NCBI RefSeq assembly: GCF_009742705.1
Contig: NZ_WPCU01000010.1
Span: 469,636-533,635, forward strand
Direction of reading: 5' to 3'
Source of the DNA: Auraticoccus cholistanensis
GTDB lineage: Bacteria > Actinomycetota > Actinomycetes > Propionibacteriales > Propionibacteriaceae
Length of the DNA: 64,000 nucleotides
Made by a program: the position numbers and the translations under genes. Positions 9,129 to 16,670 of this stretch are shown in pieces. Position 1 is the first letter of the stretch, and every line of letters begins with the position of its first letter. The notes under the pieces were generated by a model. The model did not search any database, was not told the origin of the DNA, and worked only from the letters and a program-made list of their open reading frames with translations.

Positions 9129-10285
9129 TCCTGGGCGGGGGCCAGGCTCAGCTGCAGCAGCCGCTCCCCCTCGGCCTGCCCCAGGTCCGCCGGCCGGGAC
9201 CGGCCGGTGAGGGCGTCCACCACCAGCAGCCGGCCACCGTGCACGGCCAGCAGCGAGCTGCCGTCCGCGCTGAACGCGAAGGTGCTGGCCGGCTCGACCG
9301 CGAGCGCGCTCTGCTCGTCCCAGACCGCCACCGGCCAGGAGCGGTCGGTGGCCACCAGCTGCAGCTGCGCCCGGTCCCGGCCGCGGACCACCACCGCCAC
9401 CCGGCGCCCGTCGGGCGAGATGCGCCCGGGGTCGGCGGCGTCGCGGGGCCAGCCCGGCACCGCCCGCCGCTCACCGGTGCGCTGGTCGAGGAGCACCTGC
9501 ACGCAGTAGTGCCACGGGCCGCACTCGCTGATGAGCAGGTGGTTCGGTCCGACGGCCAGCAGCCGTCCCGTGCTGAGCTGCGTCCGGCCGTCCTCGCCGA
9601 GCCGCCAGAGCCCGCGACGGTCCTCCTGCAGCAGCCCGCCACGACCGTCCGAGGTCACCCGTCCCCCCTCGGCGGGGACCGTCCCGGGCAGGTCGGCACC
9701 GTTGAACAGCACCCGGAAGAAGCGGGTCCGGTCCTCGCCCGGCTGGTCGGCCAGGTACAGCGAGGACCCGGGCCCGGGCAGCACCGTGCGGGAGCGTCCG
9801 AAGCGCCAGGCGGGCCCGGCGGGGAGCTCGCCCCACACCAGCGCGGCCGCCCCCGCCCGGCGCGGGTCGGCGTCGAGCACCAGCACGCCGTCGGGGCCGG
9901 CGATCAGCGCCGACGACCCGCCCGGCACCGGCAGCCGCACCGGGGTGCGCAGCACCCGTCCGGTGCCGAGGTCGACCGCCAGCACGGCGCGGGCGGTGCG
10001 TAGCCAGGCCACCTCACCGCGGCCGCCCGGCAGCACCGGGCCCGCCCCGGCGAGCTCGACGGGCCGGGGGTCGGCCTCGGCCGGCGGCGGGGCGCTGGGC
10101 ATCGGCACGGGCGGAGCGGGAGGCGTCGAGACGCGGGGAGCCGGTGGTGGTGGGGGCGCGGGATCGCCGGTGCGGCCCAGACCCAGCACCACGGCGACGA
10201 CCGCCACCACCACGGTCAGCAGCCGTGCCCCCCACGGCGAACGTCCGGCCTCGAGGACGTCGCGGTCGTCGTCGATGACGTCCAC
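9125..10285 (-). CDS. Membrane-anchored beta-propeller-like protein
   Basis: A 386-residue protein with one N-terminal membrane anchor (LLTVVVAVVAVVLGLG, about residues 22-37) and a Pro-rich linker, then an exported domain built of repeated short beta motifs ending in small turns: WLRTARAVLAVDLGTGRVL, LIAGPDGVLVLDADP, RVTSDGRGGLLQEDRRGLWR, RISPDGRRVAVVVRGRDR and TFAFSADGSSLLAVHGGR. Repeats of the SPDGRR/SADGSS kind are typical of WD40- or TolB-like beta propellers (family knowledge), so a ligand- or protein-binding scaffold at the outer face of the membrane is likely. No catalytic motif is visible. The start GTG 10285 is the only option near the anchor, but a ribosome site is poorly spaced. 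It converges with the previous gene. Confidence 0.7.
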   Translation of the reverse strand: MDVIDDDRDVLEAGRSPWGARLLTVVVAVVAVVLGLGRTGDPAPPPPPAPRVSTPPAPPVPMPSAPPPAEADPRPVELAGAGPVLPGGRGEVAWLRTARAVLAVDLGTGRVLRTPVRLPVPGGSSALIAGPDGVLVLDADPRRAGAAALVWGELPAGPAWRFGRSRTVLPGPGSSLYLADQPGEDRTRFFRVLFNGADLPGTVPAEGGRVTSDGRGGLLQEDRRGLWRLGEDGRTQLSTGRLLAVGPNHLLISECGPWHYCVQVLLDQRTGERRAVPGWPRDAADPGRISPDGRRVAVVVRGRDRAQLQLVATDRSWPVAVWDEQSALAVEPASTFAFSADGSSLLAVHGGRLLVVDALTGRSRPADLGQAEGERLLQLSLAPAQD

Positions 10286-10345
10286 TCCCCCAGTATGCGC
10301 GCGGGCCCCCGACCCGGCGCCCGGACGGCCCGCCGGCCCCCGCCG

Positions 10346-11356
10346 TCAGCGGGTGGTCCAGGCCAGCAGCTCCTCGACCGGCCAGGTGTTGACGATCCGT
10401 TCCGGCGGGATCCCGGCCGCCTCGGCCCGGGCCGCCCCGTAGGCCTGGAAGTCGAGCTGGCCGGGGGCGTGGGCGTCGGTGTTGATGCTGAACAGGCAGC
10501 CGGTGTCCACGGCCAGCGCCAGCAGCTCGTCGGGCGGGTCGCAGCGCTCGGGCCGGGAGTTGATCTCGACCGCCACGTCGAACTGCCGGCAGGCCTCGAA
10601 GACCACCTCGGCGTCGAACTGCGAGGGCGGGCGGGTGCCCCGCTCCCCCTCGACCAGCCGCCCGGTGCAGTGACCCAGCACGTCGGTGCGCCGGTTCGCG
10701 ATCGCGGTCACCATCCGCATCGTCATGGTCTCGGAGTCCGAGCGCAGCTTGGAGTGCACGCTGGCCACCACCACGTCGAGCTCGTCGAGCAGGTCCGCCT
10801 CCTGGTCCAGGGTGCCGTCCTCGTTGATGTCGACCTCGATGCCGCGCAGCACCCGGAACGGCGCGAGCTCCTCGTTCAGCTCGGCCACCGCCGCCAGCTG
10901 CTGACGGAGCCGGGCCGGGGTGAGCCCGCGGGCCACGGTGAGCCGTGGCGAGTGGTCGGTGATGGCGCAGTACTGGTGGCCGAGGGAGCGGGCGGTGGTC
11001 ATCATCTCCGTCAGCGGGCTGCCGCCGTCGGACCAGTCGGAGTGGCAGTGCAGGTCGCCGCGCAGCGCGGCCCGGACCCGGTCACCTCCCTCGACCAGGG
11101 GCGCCTTCTGCTCGCGCAGCCCGGCCAGGTAGTCCGGCACCCGGCCGTCGAGGGCCTGGCTGATCACCGCCACCGTCTTGGGGCCCAGGCCGGGGACCTC
11201 CGCCCAGCTGCGGCGACGCTGCCGGTCCTCGCGTTCGGCGGCCGTCATGGCGGCCACCGTGGCGGCGGCCCGGCGGTAGGCCTTGACCCGGTGGGTGTCG
11301 GCCCGGCTCCGCTCGAGCAGGAAGCCGATCTCGTGCAGGGCCTCGACGGGATCCAT
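10346..11356 (-). CDS. PHP domain phosphoesterase with PolX-like helical N-terminus
   Basis: Metal-dependent PHP-family hydrolase of 336 residues. The first ~90 residues (MDPVEALHEIGFLLERSRAD, AAATVAAMT, WAEVPGLGPKTVAVISQAL) resemble the helix-hairpin-helix DNA-binding segment of PolX-type DNA polymerases. The PHP domain follows with metal ligands in GDLHCHSDWSDGGS, ITDHSP, RGIEVDIN, VVASVHSK, DVLGHCTGR, VEINSRPER and FSINTDAHAP. The polymerase nucleotidyltransferase core is absent, so this is a PHP phosphoesterase/nuclease candidate, not a full PolX. ATG 11356 has GGAGGAG about 7 bases upstream. Its start lies one base after the stop of the Pr6Pr gene, so the two are translationally coupled. 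Histidinol-phosphatase is an alternative name given to such proteins, but the N-terminal domain argues against it. Confidence 0.85.
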   Translation of the reverse strand: MDPVEALHEIGFLLERSRADTHRVKAYRRAAATVAAMTAAEREDRQRRRSWAEVPGLGPKTVAVISQALDGRVPDYLAGLREQKAPLVEGGDRVRAALRGDLHCHSDWSDGGSPLTEMMTTARSLGHQYCAITDHSPRLTVARGLTPARLRQQLAAVAELNEELAPFRVLRGIEVDINEDGTLDQEADLLDELDVVVASVHSKLRSDSETMTMRMVTAIANRRTDVLGHCTGRLVEGERGTRPPSQFDAEVVFEACRQFDVAVEINSRPERCDPPDELLALAVDTGCLFSINTDAHAPGQLDFQAYGAARAEAAGIPPERIVNTWPVEELLAWTTR

Positions 11357-11357
11357 G

Positions 11358-12038
11358 TCAGCTCCTCCTGGTTCGGGGTCGGGGGCGTCCGGTGAGGGCC
11401 TCGGCGGCCGGGACGGTCTGCGGCGGCCAGCGCAGGGCACGCAGCCGTCCCACACCCCACCACCCGTAGCCCACGGCGAGGAAGCCCACGCTCAGGTAGA
11501 GCACGTAGTCGGCGAAGCCCGGTGAGGCGGGGTCGAGGAAGGGGTAGAGCGCCTCGCCGCCGGCGACGTAGGTGACCAGGTACAGGACCGGGACGGCGAG
11601 CCAGGCCAGCGGCCACCACCAGGCCAGCAGCTGGTTGCGTCCCACCAGCAGCCAGTCGAGCGCGGCCAGGCAGGGCACCACGACGTGGGTGAGGAGGCTG
11701 ACCGGTTGGCTGTAGTCGCCGCCGAGCAGCAGGGCGTAGACCACCAGGGTGACGGTGGCGTAGGTCGTGGCGGCCCCGCGGGCGACGCCCCAGCGGGTCT
11801 CCAGCGCCCCGCCCAGCACCAGCGGGGCGAGCAGCGAGCCGGTGGCCGTCAGCGCCACGGCCAGCGTGGACACCTGGGTGAAGTAGGCCAGGTTCGCCCA
11901 CTGCACCCGGCCGTCGTCCAGCAGACCCATCCCCACCCCGAGCCAGCCGCAGCCGGCCAGCAGCATCCGCCACAGGGTGACCGCCGCCAGGCTGGGGCCC
12001 TCGACCCGCGTGGGGACCCGCACGGTCGTGGTCGGCAT
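11358..12038 (-). CDS. Pr6Pr family integral membrane protein
   Basis: Predicted six-helix membrane protein of 226 residues. It has hydrophobic segments throughout (LAAVTLWRMLLAGCGWLGVG, TYATVTLVVYALLLGG, AWWWPLAWLAVPVLYLVTYV, YVLYLSVGFLAVGYGWWGVG) and the family-typical patterns WANLAYFTQVSTL, LLTHVVVPCLAALDWLL and ALYPFLD. Function is unknown; homologues are scattered in actinobacteria and some eukaryotes. I choose ATG 12038 because GAGGAG lies just upstream on this strand; a longer form from 12083 is less likely. It is the first gene of a two-gene unit with the PHP protein and is divergent from fasR across 80 bases. Confidence 0.85.
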   Translation of the reverse strand: MPTTTVRVPTRVEGPSLAAVTLWRMLLAGCGWLGVGMGLLDDGRVQWANLAYFTQVSTLAVALTATGSLLAPLVLGGALETRWGVARGAATTYATVTLVVYALLLGGDYSQPVSLLTHVVVPCLAALDWLLVGRNQLLAWWWPLAWLAVPVLYLVTYVAGGEALYPFLDPASPGFADYVLYLSVGFLAVGYGWWGVGRLRALRWPPQTVPAAEALTGRPRPRTRRS

Positions 12039-12105
12039 CCGGCTCCTCGCTCGTCCGGCGCTCCCTGCGGCGCCGGTGACCATCCTCCCACCCCGCCCGG
12101 GCCGA

Positions 12106-12111
12106 TAGGGT
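12106..12111 (+). promoter_or_regulatory. -10 box for leaderless fasR
   Basis: TAGGGT fits the actinobacterial -10 pattern TAnnnT and ends 7 bases before the fasR ATG. No ribosome binding site is present, so transcription probably starts at the A of the ATG. Confidence 0.55.
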
Positions 12112-12118
12112 CGCCAGC

Positions 12119-13315
12119 ATGGCCGGGGGCAGGAGCAGCGAGCGGGGCGCGGGTCCGTCGCCGCGCACCCGCGCCGCCATCGCCCGGCGGCTGGCCGCCG
12201 CCTCGGGCCGGATGACCACCGCCGCGGTGGCCGAGATGGACGCCCGCCACCCCTGGTTCTCCGCCCTCGACGCCGAGAAGCGGTCCTGGATCACGCTGGT
12301 GGCCCAGGCCGGCATCGACGGGTTCGTGCGCTGGTTCAGCGACCCCGACGCCTCCGCCACCACCGGAGCCGACGTCTTCGGCACCGCGCCGCGGGCGCTG
12401 GCCCGGGCGATCTCGCTGCAGCAGACGGTGGAGCTGGTGCGGACCACCATCGACGCGGTGGAGACCCAGCTGCACGAGGTGATGCCCCGCAACGACCGGG
12501 CGCACCTGCAGGTGGCGATCACCCGCTACAGCCGCGAGGTCGCCTTCGCCGCCGCCGAGGTGTACGCCCGGGCGGCGGAGATGCGCGGCGCCTGGGACGC
12601 CCGGCTGGAGGCGCTGGTCGTCGACTCGGTGCTGCGCGGGGAGACCGACGAGACCGTGCTGTCGCGGGCGTCCACGCTGGGCTGGCGCTCCACCCAGTCC
12701 GTGGTGGTGGTGATCGGCGCCGACCCCGACCGCGACAACGCCCTCGACGACGTCCGCCGCCTGGCCCGGCAGCGCCACCTCGACGTGCTGGCGGCCGTGC
12801 AGGGCGACCGGCTGGTGGTGGTGCTGGGCGGTGAGGCGCTGGCCGACGGCGACGCCGCGGTGACCGAGGCCACCCACCTGGTCGCCGCCTTCGGCCCCGG
12901 ACCCATCGTGGTGGGTCCCGTGGTGGAGCACCTCGTCGACGCCGCCCGGTCGGCCCGGGCGGCCGTGTCCGGACTCCGTGCCGCGGTGGCCTGGCCCACC
13001 GCACCCCGCCCGGTGGGCACCGACGACCTGCTGCCGGAGCGGGCGCTCTCCGGCGACGGGCACGCGCGCCGGGCGCTGGCCACCGACGTCTACGGCCCGC
13101 TGGCGGCCGTCAACGGCGACCTGCTGGACACGCTGACCACCTTCCTGGACTGCGGCTCCTCCATGGAGGCCACCGCCCGCGCGCTGTTCGTGCACCCCAA
13201 CACGGTCCGCTACCGGCTGAGGCGGATCCACCAGGTGACCGGCTTCAGCCCCACCGACCCCCGCGAGTCCTACGTGCTGCGGGTCGCGCTGACCCTGGGA
13301 CGCCTGCAGCGCTGA
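12119..13315 (+). CDS. fasR: PucR-type transcriptional regulator, FasR orthologue
   Basis: Regulator of 398 residues that, by orthology with Streptomyces FasR (encoded just before fabD), should activate the fabD operon. The C-terminus contains the PucR-type helix-turn-helix: LDTLTTFLDCGSSMEATARA, then LFVHPNTVRYRLRRIHQVTG, ending VLRVALTLGRLQR. The middle (SRASTLGWRSTQSVVVVIGA, GDRLVVVLGG) matches the GGDEF-like CdaR/PucR central domain. The N-terminal ~150 residues (HPWFSALDAEKRSWITLVAQ, then RGIDGFVRWF-like text) match the RsbT/PucR-associated region of FasR proteins. ATG 12119 seems leaderless. In Streptomyces fasR is directly upstream of fabD; here a repeat array and one extra gene lie between them. 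A long-chain acyl-CoA or ACP ligand is possible but not shown by sequence. Confidence 0.88.
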   Translation: MAGGRSSERGAGPSPRTRAAIARRLAAASGRMTTAAVAEMDARHPWFSALDAEKRSWITLVAQAGIDGFVRWFSDPDASATTGADVFGTAPRALARAISLQQTVELVRTTIDAVETQLHEVMPRNDRAHLQVAITRYSREVAFAAAEVYARAAEMRGAWDARLEALVVDSVLRGETDETVLSRASTLGWRSTQSVVVVIGADPDRDNALDDVRRLARQRHLDVLAAVQGDRLVVVLGGEALADGDAAVTEATHLVAAFGPGPIVVGPVVEHLVDAARSARAAVSGLRAAVAWPTAPRPVGTDDLLPERALSGDGHARRALATDVYGPLAAVNGDLLDTLTTFLDCGSSMEATARALFVHPNTVRYRLRRIHQVTGFSPTDPRESYVLRVALTLGRLQR

Positions 13316-13440
13316 GGACACGAGCGCTGAGGCGGGGCACGGGGGGCTGAGGCGGGGCGCGAGGGCTGAGGCGGGGCGCGAGGGCTGAGGCGGGGCACGA
13401 GGGGCTGAGGCGGGGCACGAGGGGCTGAGGCGGGGCGCGT
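13311..13440 (+). repeat. Short tandem repeat array, unit 19-20 bp
   Basis: Six good copies of a GCTGAGGCGGGGCRCGAGG-like unit start at 13326, 13346, 13365, 13384, 13404 and 13424; a degenerate seventh copy at 13311 contains the fasR stop codon. Units are direct repeats without spacers, so this is a minisatellite and not a CRISPR. The last copy runs into the -10 box of the next gene. Confidence 0.9.
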
Positions 13441-13445
13441 AGCGT
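13440..13445 (+). promoter_or_regulatory. -10 box for leaderless gene at 13452
   Basis: TAGCGT lies 6 bases before GTG 13452 and there is no ribosome site, so a leaderless transcript is likely. Its -35 region would fall inside the tandem repeats. Confidence 0.45.
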
Positions 13446-13451
13446 GGCGGC

Positions 13452-13928
13452 GTGCAGACCTTCCTGCCCTACGCCGACTTCGCGGCCAGCGCCCGGGTGC
13501 TGGACCAGCGCCGGCTGGGCAAGCAGCGGGTGGAGACGCTGCAGGTGATGCGGGCGCTCACCGTCGCCGGCTACGGCTGGCGGCACCACCCGGTGGCCAA
13601 GATGTGGCGCGGGCACCGCGGCTCGCTGATGGACTACCAGGTGGCGGTGTGCGCGGAGTGGGTCTCGCGCGGGTTCGGCGACACCTGCCTGGAGTCGACG
13701 CTGGCCGAGCTGGCGCTGCCGTCGCTGGTCGACCCCGAGACCGACGAGCTGGCGCAGTGGCGCCGCGGCGAGCACCGGCCGCCGTGGTGGCTGGGCCAGG
13801 AGGCCGTGCACCGCTCGCACCGGTCCAAGCTGCTGCAGAAGGACCCGGCCCACTACGGCCCGCTGTTCCCCGGCACCCCCGACGACCTCGACTACGTCTG
13901 GCCGGGCCCGGACGTCCGTCCGCTGTGA
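13452..13928 (+). CDS. MSMEG_6728-type protein, pyrimidine-dimer DNA glycosylase (Pyr_excise) superfamily
   Basis: Protein of 158 residues related to the T4 endonuclease V / pyrimidine dimer excision family. The N-terminal MQTFLPYADFAASARVLDQR, RRLGKQRVETLQVMRAL and the segment GYGWRHHPVAKMWRGHRGSL are the family hallmarks; the C-terminal part has WLGQEAVHRSHRSKLLQKDP and YGPLFPGTPDDLDYVWP. In the T4 enzyme the amino-terminal residue is catalytic and the family removes UV dimers; whether the actinobacterial branch has glycosylase activity is not established. GTG 13452 appears leaderless. The gene sits between fasR and fabD, an insertion relative to Streptomyces, and the 91-base gap to the fabD start holds a candidate operator. 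Confidence 0.82.
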   Translation: MQTFLPYADFAASARVLDQRRLGKQRVETLQVMRALTVAGYGWRHHPVAKMWRGHRGSLMDYQVAVCAEWVSRGFGDTCLESTLAELALPSLVDPETDELAQWRRGEHRPPWWLGQEAVHRSHRSKLLQKDPAHYGPLFPGTPDDLDYVWPGPDVRPL

Positions 13929-13936
13929 CGAGGCGT

Positions 13937-13953
13937 TTGTAGGGTCTCCACAA
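13937..13953 (+). promoter_or_regulatory. Candidate FasR operator upstream of fabD
   Basis: TTGTAGGGTCTCCACAA is an imperfect 17-bp inverted repeat (TTGT/ACAA outer arms) located 67-83 bases before the fabD start, where a FasR activator site is expected. The assignment is inference from position and symmetry; I could not compare it with a motif database. Confidence 0.45.
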
Positions 13954-14019
13954 GATCCCCCGGCCATCTTGGTGATGTCCCTCCGCGCGGGCGGGGGGCC
14001 GAACGGGGAGAGTGGACCT

Positions 14020-15237
14020 GTGCTCGCCATCGTCGCGCCCGGACAGGGCGCCCAGACCCCCGGATTCCTCAAGCCCTGGCTGACGGAGTCCTCCTTCGCC
14101 GACCGGCTGACGTGGCTGTCGGCGGTGGCCGGGCTGGACCTCGTGCACTACGGCACCGAGGCCGACGCCGAGACCATCCGCGACACCGCCGTGGCGCAGC
14201 CGCTGCTGGTGGCCGCCGGGCTGCTCGCGTCCCTCGAGCTGTTCCCCCACCCCGCCGACGCGTTCGGCTTCACCGGCGTGGCCGCCGGGCACTCGGTGGG
14301 TGAGCTGACCGCCGCGGCCGGGGTCGGCGTCATCCGCGCCGAGCAGGCGATGGTGCTGGTGCGCGAGCGCGGCCGGGCGATGGCCGAGGCCAGCGCCGCC
14401 CGTCCCACCTCGATGACCGCCGTGCTGCGGGGCGAGCCGGAGGAGGTGCTCGCGACCCTCGAGCGGCACGGGCTGACCGCGGCGAACCACAACGGCACCG
14501 GGCAGGTGGTGGCCGCCGGGACGACCGAGCAGCTCGCCGCCCTGGCCGCCGACCCGCCCAAGGGCGCCCGGCTGGTGCCGCTGAGCGTGGCCGGGGCCTT
14601 CCACACCGTGCACATGGCGCCGGCGGTGGCCCACCTGGAGAAGCTGTCCAAGGCCATCACCACCTACGACCCGCGCATCCGGCTGCTCTCCAACGCCGAC
14701 GGCCAGGTCGTCCAGCACGGCCGCGAGGTGCTCGACCGCATCGTCCGCCAGGTCGCCAACCCGGTCCGCTGGGACCTCTGCCTGCAGACCATGGCCGACC
14801 TGGGCGTCACCGGGCTGCTCGAGGTGCCGCCGGCCGGCACGCTGACCGGCATCGCCAAGCGCAACCTCAAGGGGGTCGAGGTGTTCGCCCTCAACACCCC
14901 CGACCAGATCCCCGACGCCCTGGACTTCGTCCGCAAGCACGGCGCCGACCAGGTCTCCAACGGCCAGCACGCCAACCCCACCTGGCGCCTGGTGGTGGCT
15001 CCCGGCAAGGGTGAGTTCGTCCGCACCGAGGGCGTGGACGTCGACGAGGTGCTGCCGCCGGCCGCCACCGTGGGCACCGTGGCCAACCTCCGCGAGGAGA
15101 TCCCGGTCAGCGCCCCGCACGGCGGCGTGGTGGTCGAGTGGCTGGTCGAGGACGGCGACCCGGTCTCCCCCGGTCAGCCGCTGCTGCGGCTGCACCCGGT
15201 CGTGGAGACCGTGTCGGCGGCCGAGGTCAACCGGTGA
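14020..15237 (+). CDS. fabD: Malonyl-CoA:ACP transacylase with C-terminal biotin/lipoyl-like domain
   Basis: Enzyme that transfers malonyl from CoA to ACP for fatty-acid synthesis. The acyltransferase domain (residues 1 to ~310) has APGQGAQTPGFL, the nucleophile motif GHSVGE near residue 92, and the histidine in SVAGAFHTVHM near residue 194. GTG 14020 is chosen because it gives the standard N-terminus and has GGGGAG at 14005-14010. The protein is 405 residues, about 90 longer than typical FabD. The extra part (about 320-400) reads VVAPGKGEFVR, then VGTVANLREEIPVSAPHGGV, VVEWLVEDGDPVSPGQPLLR, which follows the biotinyl/lipoyl carrier pattern, but the MKM lysine position is occupied by NLR, so it cannot be biotinylated there. 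The stop overlaps fabH (GTGA). Confidence 0.95.
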   Translation: MLAIVAPGQGAQTPGFLKPWLTESSFADRLTWLSAVAGLDLVHYGTEADAETIRDTAVAQPLLVAAGLLASLELFPHPADAFGFTGVAAGHSVGELTAAAGVGVIRAEQAMVLVRERGRAMAEASAARPTSMTAVLRGEPEEVLATLERHGLTAANHNGTGQVVAAGTTEQLAALAADPPKGARLVPLSVAGAFHTVHMAPAVAHLEKLSKAITTYDPRIRLLSNADGQVVQHGREVLDRIVRQVANPVRWDLCLQTMADLGVTGLLEVPPAGTLTGIAKRNLKGVEVFALNTPDQIPDALDFVRKHGADQVSNGQHANPTWRLVVAPGKGEFVRTEGVDVDEVLPPAATVGTVANLREEIPVSAPHGGVVVEWLVEDGDPVSPGQPLLRLHPVVETVSAAEVNR

Positions 15238-16256
15238 CGGGGACCCTCCAGGCGTCCAGCGGCGCGCCCTACGCGCGCATCCTCGGGGTCGGCGGGTACC
15301 GCCCGCGCAGGGTGGTCGACAACGCCGAGATCTGCACCATGATCGACTCCACCGACGAGTGGATCCGCACCCGCTCGGGCATCGTCGAGCGCCGCTGGGC
15401 CGCCCCCGACGAGACGGTGGCGATGATGGCCGGCGAGGCCGCGCGCAAGGCCATCCAGCGCTCGGGGGTCGAGGCCGGCCAGATCGACTGCGTGATCGTC
15501 TCCACCGTCAGCCACCTGCACCAGACCCCGGCGGTCGCCCCGCTGATCGCCTACGACGTCGGCGCCGCCAGCGCAGCCGCCTTCGACATCTCGGCCGCCT
15601 GCGCCGGGTTCTGCTACGCCACGGCGATGGCCGACGCGATGATCCGCAGCGGCGCGGCGACCTACGTGCTCGCCATCGGCGTCGAACGGCTGAGCGACCT
15701 CACCGACCGATCCGACCGCGGCACGGCGTTCATCTTCGCCGACGGCGCCGGGGCCGCCGTGATCGGCCCCAGCGACGTGCCCGCGATCGGGCCGGTGGTG
15801 TGGGGCTCCGACGGCGAGAAGGCGCCCACCATCTACCAGACCCAGGGCTGGGACGAGGTCGTCGGCCCGCACGGCGAGGCCCGCGAGGGCGAACCCCGCT
15901 TCCCCACCCTGCGGATGGCCGGGCGGGACGTGTTCAAGTGGGCCTCCTACACCGTGGCCGAGAAGGCCCGCGAGGCGCTGCAGCGCTCCGGCATCGCCCC
16001 CGAGGAGCTGGACGCCTTCATCCCGCACCAGGCCAACGACCGCATCACCACCGCCATGACCCGTACCCTGGGCCTGCCCGACGACGTGGTCGTGGGGCGC
16101 GACATCGTCCACCAGGGCAACACCTCGGCGGCCTCCATCCCGCTGGCCATCGAGGCCCTCTACGAGGAGGGGGCGGTCCGCTCCGGCCAGACGGCGCTGA
16201 TCATCGGCTTCGGCGCCGGGCTGGTCTACGCCGGCCAGGTCGTGGTGCTGCCGTGA
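15234..16256 (+). CDS. fabH: Beta-ketoacyl-ACP synthase III
   Basis: Condensing enzyme that starts fatty-acid chains by joining an acyl-CoA to malonyl-ACP. The catalytic triad is present: Cys123 in SAACAGFCYATAMADAM, His in IPHQANDRI and Asn in GNTSAASIPLA. The N-terminal pattern IDSTDEWIRTRSGIVERRWA is typical of FabH, and the length of 340 residues is normal. Start GTG 15234 overlaps the fabD stop by GTGA, so translation is coupled. Actinobacterial FabH enzymes often accept branched starters, but that preference cannot be read here. A 161-base gap with two small hairpins separates it from acpP. Confidence 0.96.
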   Translation: MTGTLQASSGAPYARILGVGGYRPRRVVDNAEICTMIDSTDEWIRTRSGIVERRWAAPDETVAMMAGEAARKAIQRSGVEAGQIDCVIVSTVSHLHQTPAVAPLIAYDVGAASAAAFDISAACAGFCYATAMADAMIRSGAATYVLAIGVERLSDLTDRSDRGTAFIFADGAGAAVIGPSDVPAIGPVVWGSDGEKAPTIYQTQGWDEVVGPHGEAREGEPRFPTLRMAGRDVFKWASYTVAEKAREALQRSGIAPEELDAFIPHQANDRITTAMTRTLGLPDDVVVGRDIVHQGNTSAASIPLAIEALYEEGAVRSGQTALIIGFGAGLVYAGQVVVLP

Positions 16257-16278
16257 GCCCCACCCCCACCCAGATCCA

Positions 16279-16311
16279 CCGTCGAGCTTGCGACGGCGTG
16301 TCACCCGACAC
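16279..16311 (+). other. Two tandem small hairpins between fabH and acpP
   Basis: CCGTCG-AGCTTG-CGACGG (16279-16296) is a perfect 6-bp stem and GTGTC-ACCC-GACAC (16298-16311) a perfect 5-bp stem right after it. No T-run follows. They may stabilise an mRNA end or attenuate read-through; this is inference. Confidence 0.4.
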
Positions 16312-16417
16312 ACCCCCGAGGGTCGGCCGTCACCGCGGCTGACCACGGAACCACCGAGCGCCCGTCCCGGGTGCGCACCCACAGCGCCCGTCCGCGGGCG
16401 ACTACGAAGGAGAGCTG

Positions 16418-16663
16418 ATGGCCACCACCGAAGAGATCCGCGCCAAGCTGGCCGAGATCGTCAACCAGGTCGCCGGCGTGTCCGCCGACGACGTGCAGCT
16501 GGACAAGTCCTTCACCGACGACCTGGACGTCGACTCGCTGTCGATGGTCGAGATCATCGTGGCCGTCGAGGACGAGTTCGACGTCGAGGTGCCCGACGAG
16601 GAGGCCAAGAACCTCCGCACCGTCGGCGACGCCGTGGCCTACATCGAGCGCGCCCGCGCCTGA
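16418..16663 (+). CDS. acpP: Acyl carrier protein
   Basis: Small acidic carrier protein of 81 residues that holds growing acyl chains on 4'-phosphopantetheine. The attachment serine lies in DLDVDSLSMVEIIVAVEDEF (DSL motif, near residue 41). Helices are typical (EEIRAKLAEIVNQVAGVSAD; ERARA end). AAGGAG about 6 bases before ATG 16418 is one of the best ribosome sites in the window, which fits the high ACP level needed by the cell. It lies between fabH and fabF and is followed by a very strong hairpin at 16671-16699. Confidence 0.98.
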   Translation: MATTEEIRAKLAEIVNQVAGVSADDVQLDKSFTDDLDVDSLSMVEIIVAVEDEFDVEVPDEEAKNLRTVGDAVAYIERARA

Positions 16664-16670
16664 GCCCCTC

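Noticed and set aside
13311..13440. CRISPR array
   Set aside because: The repeated units are directly adjacent without unique spacers and only 19-20 bases long.
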